From Chloroflexota bacterium (lineage in GTDB: Bacteria; Chloroflexota; Dehalococcoidia; Bin125), in NCBI GenBank assembly GCA_027296805.1, contig JAPUIR010000305.1, forward strand, positions 1-6,884: a stretch of 6,884 nucleotides of DNA. The letters run 5' to 3'. How positions within the stretch are numbered: the first letter of the stretch is position 1; every line of letters begins with the position of its first letter. The translations under genes were made by a program, and so were the position numbers. The notes under the pieces were generated by a model. The model was not told where the DNA came from. It saw only the letters and a program-made list of their open reading frames with translations, and ran no database searches. Shown one piece after another: positions 6,245-6,884 of the stretch.

Positions 6245-6397
6245 GCCGCGCCGGAGGCGAGTGTCGATGAGGTGTCAGGCTGGGGCACCCTTTTCACCCC
6301 GAGTCTGTATTCCGGCCCGCGGTTGGGGAGGGCGATCCAAGCTGGTTGCCGTGTCGTAGTCTGGGGGCGTCCGGGAAGTCAGGCGTCGGGAGTCGCC

Positions 6398-6884
6398 GTG
6401 CTACTCGATCGATTCCGTCTCGATTCGAAGGTGGCGCTCATCACCGGCGCCGGGCGCGGCGTGGGGCGGGCGATTGCGGAGGGGCTGGCGGAGGTGGGCG
6501 CGGAGACAGTCTTAGTCGCGCGCACAGAGCGCGAGGTGGAGGGAGCGGCCGAGGCGGCGGGCCGCTTCGGGAGGCGGGCGCTTCCCCTGGTGGCGGACAT
6601 CAGCAACGCCTCTGATCGGGCCCAGCTGGTGCAGACGGTGCTCGACCGCTTCAACCAGATCGACATCTTGGTCAACGCAGCGGCCGTGGGCTGGCCGGGC
6701 GAGGACCGTGCTCAGCCGCCAACGGGGCAGGAGTTCCTACGCACATCCATGGAGGAGTGGGCGGAGGTGACAACGCTCAACCTCGATGCGACGGCGGCGC
6801 TGACCCAACTCGTGGCACAGCAGATGATCCACCTGGGTGGAGGCAAGATCATCAACCTCACATCGGCCGGCGGACACCACGCGA
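6398..6884 (+). CDS. Short-chain dehydrogenase/reductase (SDR), N-terminal 162 residues; 3' end outside window
   Basis: This is a classical SDR, an NAD(P)-dependent oxidoreductase with a Rossmann fold; the substrate cannot be told from this part. Of the usual 250 or so residues, 162 are visible. Seen: KVALITGAGRGVGRAIA (11-27) with the cofactor-binding TGxxxGxG at 16-23, the Asp67 (ADIS) that usually contacts adenine, DILVNAAA (89-96) in the place of the common NNAG, Asn128 of the catalytic tetrad, and Ser156 in NLTSAGG. The Tyr-xxx-Lys part of the active site lies beyond the window. Arg20 in the glycine loop and Arg42 after strand 2 hint at NADP(H) preference (inference). The GTG start at 6398 is supported by GGGAG at 6388-6392, five bases upstream, and by placing the glycine motif at the normal distance from the N-terminus. 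It diverges from rplY and shows no visible functional link to it. A FabG-like or alcohol/sugar dehydrogenase role is possible. Confidence 0.92.
   Translation, partial: MLLDRFRLDSKVALITGAGRGVGRAIAEGLAEVGAETVLVARTEREVEGAAEAAGRFGRRALPLVADISNASDRAQLVQTVLDRFNQIDILVNAAAVGWPGEDRAQPPTGQEFLRTSMEEWAEVTTLNLDATAALTQLVAQQMIHLGGGKIINLTSAGGHHA

Noticed and set aside
6291..6311. TTTTCA and TGTATT as a promoter for the SDR gene
   Set aside because: The two hexamers are only about nine bases apart, too close for a sigma70 promoter, and no better pair was found in the region.
1..6884. Defence system, mobile element, CRISPR array or RNA gene
   Set aside because: All long intervals are filled by recognisable housekeeping genes. 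No transposase, integrase, regularly spaced repeats or tRNA/rRNA-like sequence was seen.

Overview
The window is GC-rich bacterial chromosome made mostly of housekeeping genes, with no sign of a mobile element, prophage, CRISPR array or RNA gene. The high GC, the membrane-anchored form of YvcK, the long Ctc-type L25 with an acidic tail, and amidotransferase-based tRNA charging would fit a Chloroflexota (Thermomicrobia-like) or similar GC-rich, possibly thermophilic lineage. This placement rests on general family resemblance only and is tentative.

Layout. At 1-741 (+) is the C-terminal half of gatB, cut by the window start. A 183-base gap follows, holding two 20-bp tandem direct repeats and a plausible sigma70-type promoter. 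Five + strand genes are then closely spaced: yvcK (925-2277), secG (2332-2553), a SAM hydrolase of the DUF62 family (2567-3388), fmt (3447-4388) and rlmN (4381-5463; it overlaps fmt by 8 bases). A convergent gene, rplY/ctc for ribosomal protein L25, lies on the minus strand at 5460-6152. Its stop codon and that of rlmN share one palindromic CTAG. After a 245-base divergent region, a short-chain dehydrogenase/reductase starts at 6398 (+) and runs off the window end.

How the genes fit together. Most serve protein synthesis and export: GatB amidates misacylated tRNA, Fmt formylates initiator tRNA, RlmN methylates 23S rRNA, L25 binds 5S rRNA and SecG belongs to the translocon. YvcK is a UDP-GlcNAc-binding regulator of carbon and cell-wall metabolism. 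The SAM hydrolase sits two genes upstream of the SAM-consuming RlmN. The five-gene + strand block could be one transcript from the promoter at 849-878, though a GC-rich hairpin before fmt may modulate it.

I did not find an undescribed multi-gene system. The points most worth a second look are small-scale: the promoter-overlapping tandem repeat before yvcK, a repeat between yvcK and secG that duplicates the yvcK tail, the shared CTAG stop, the membrane-anchored YvcK, and the hairpin in front of fmt.
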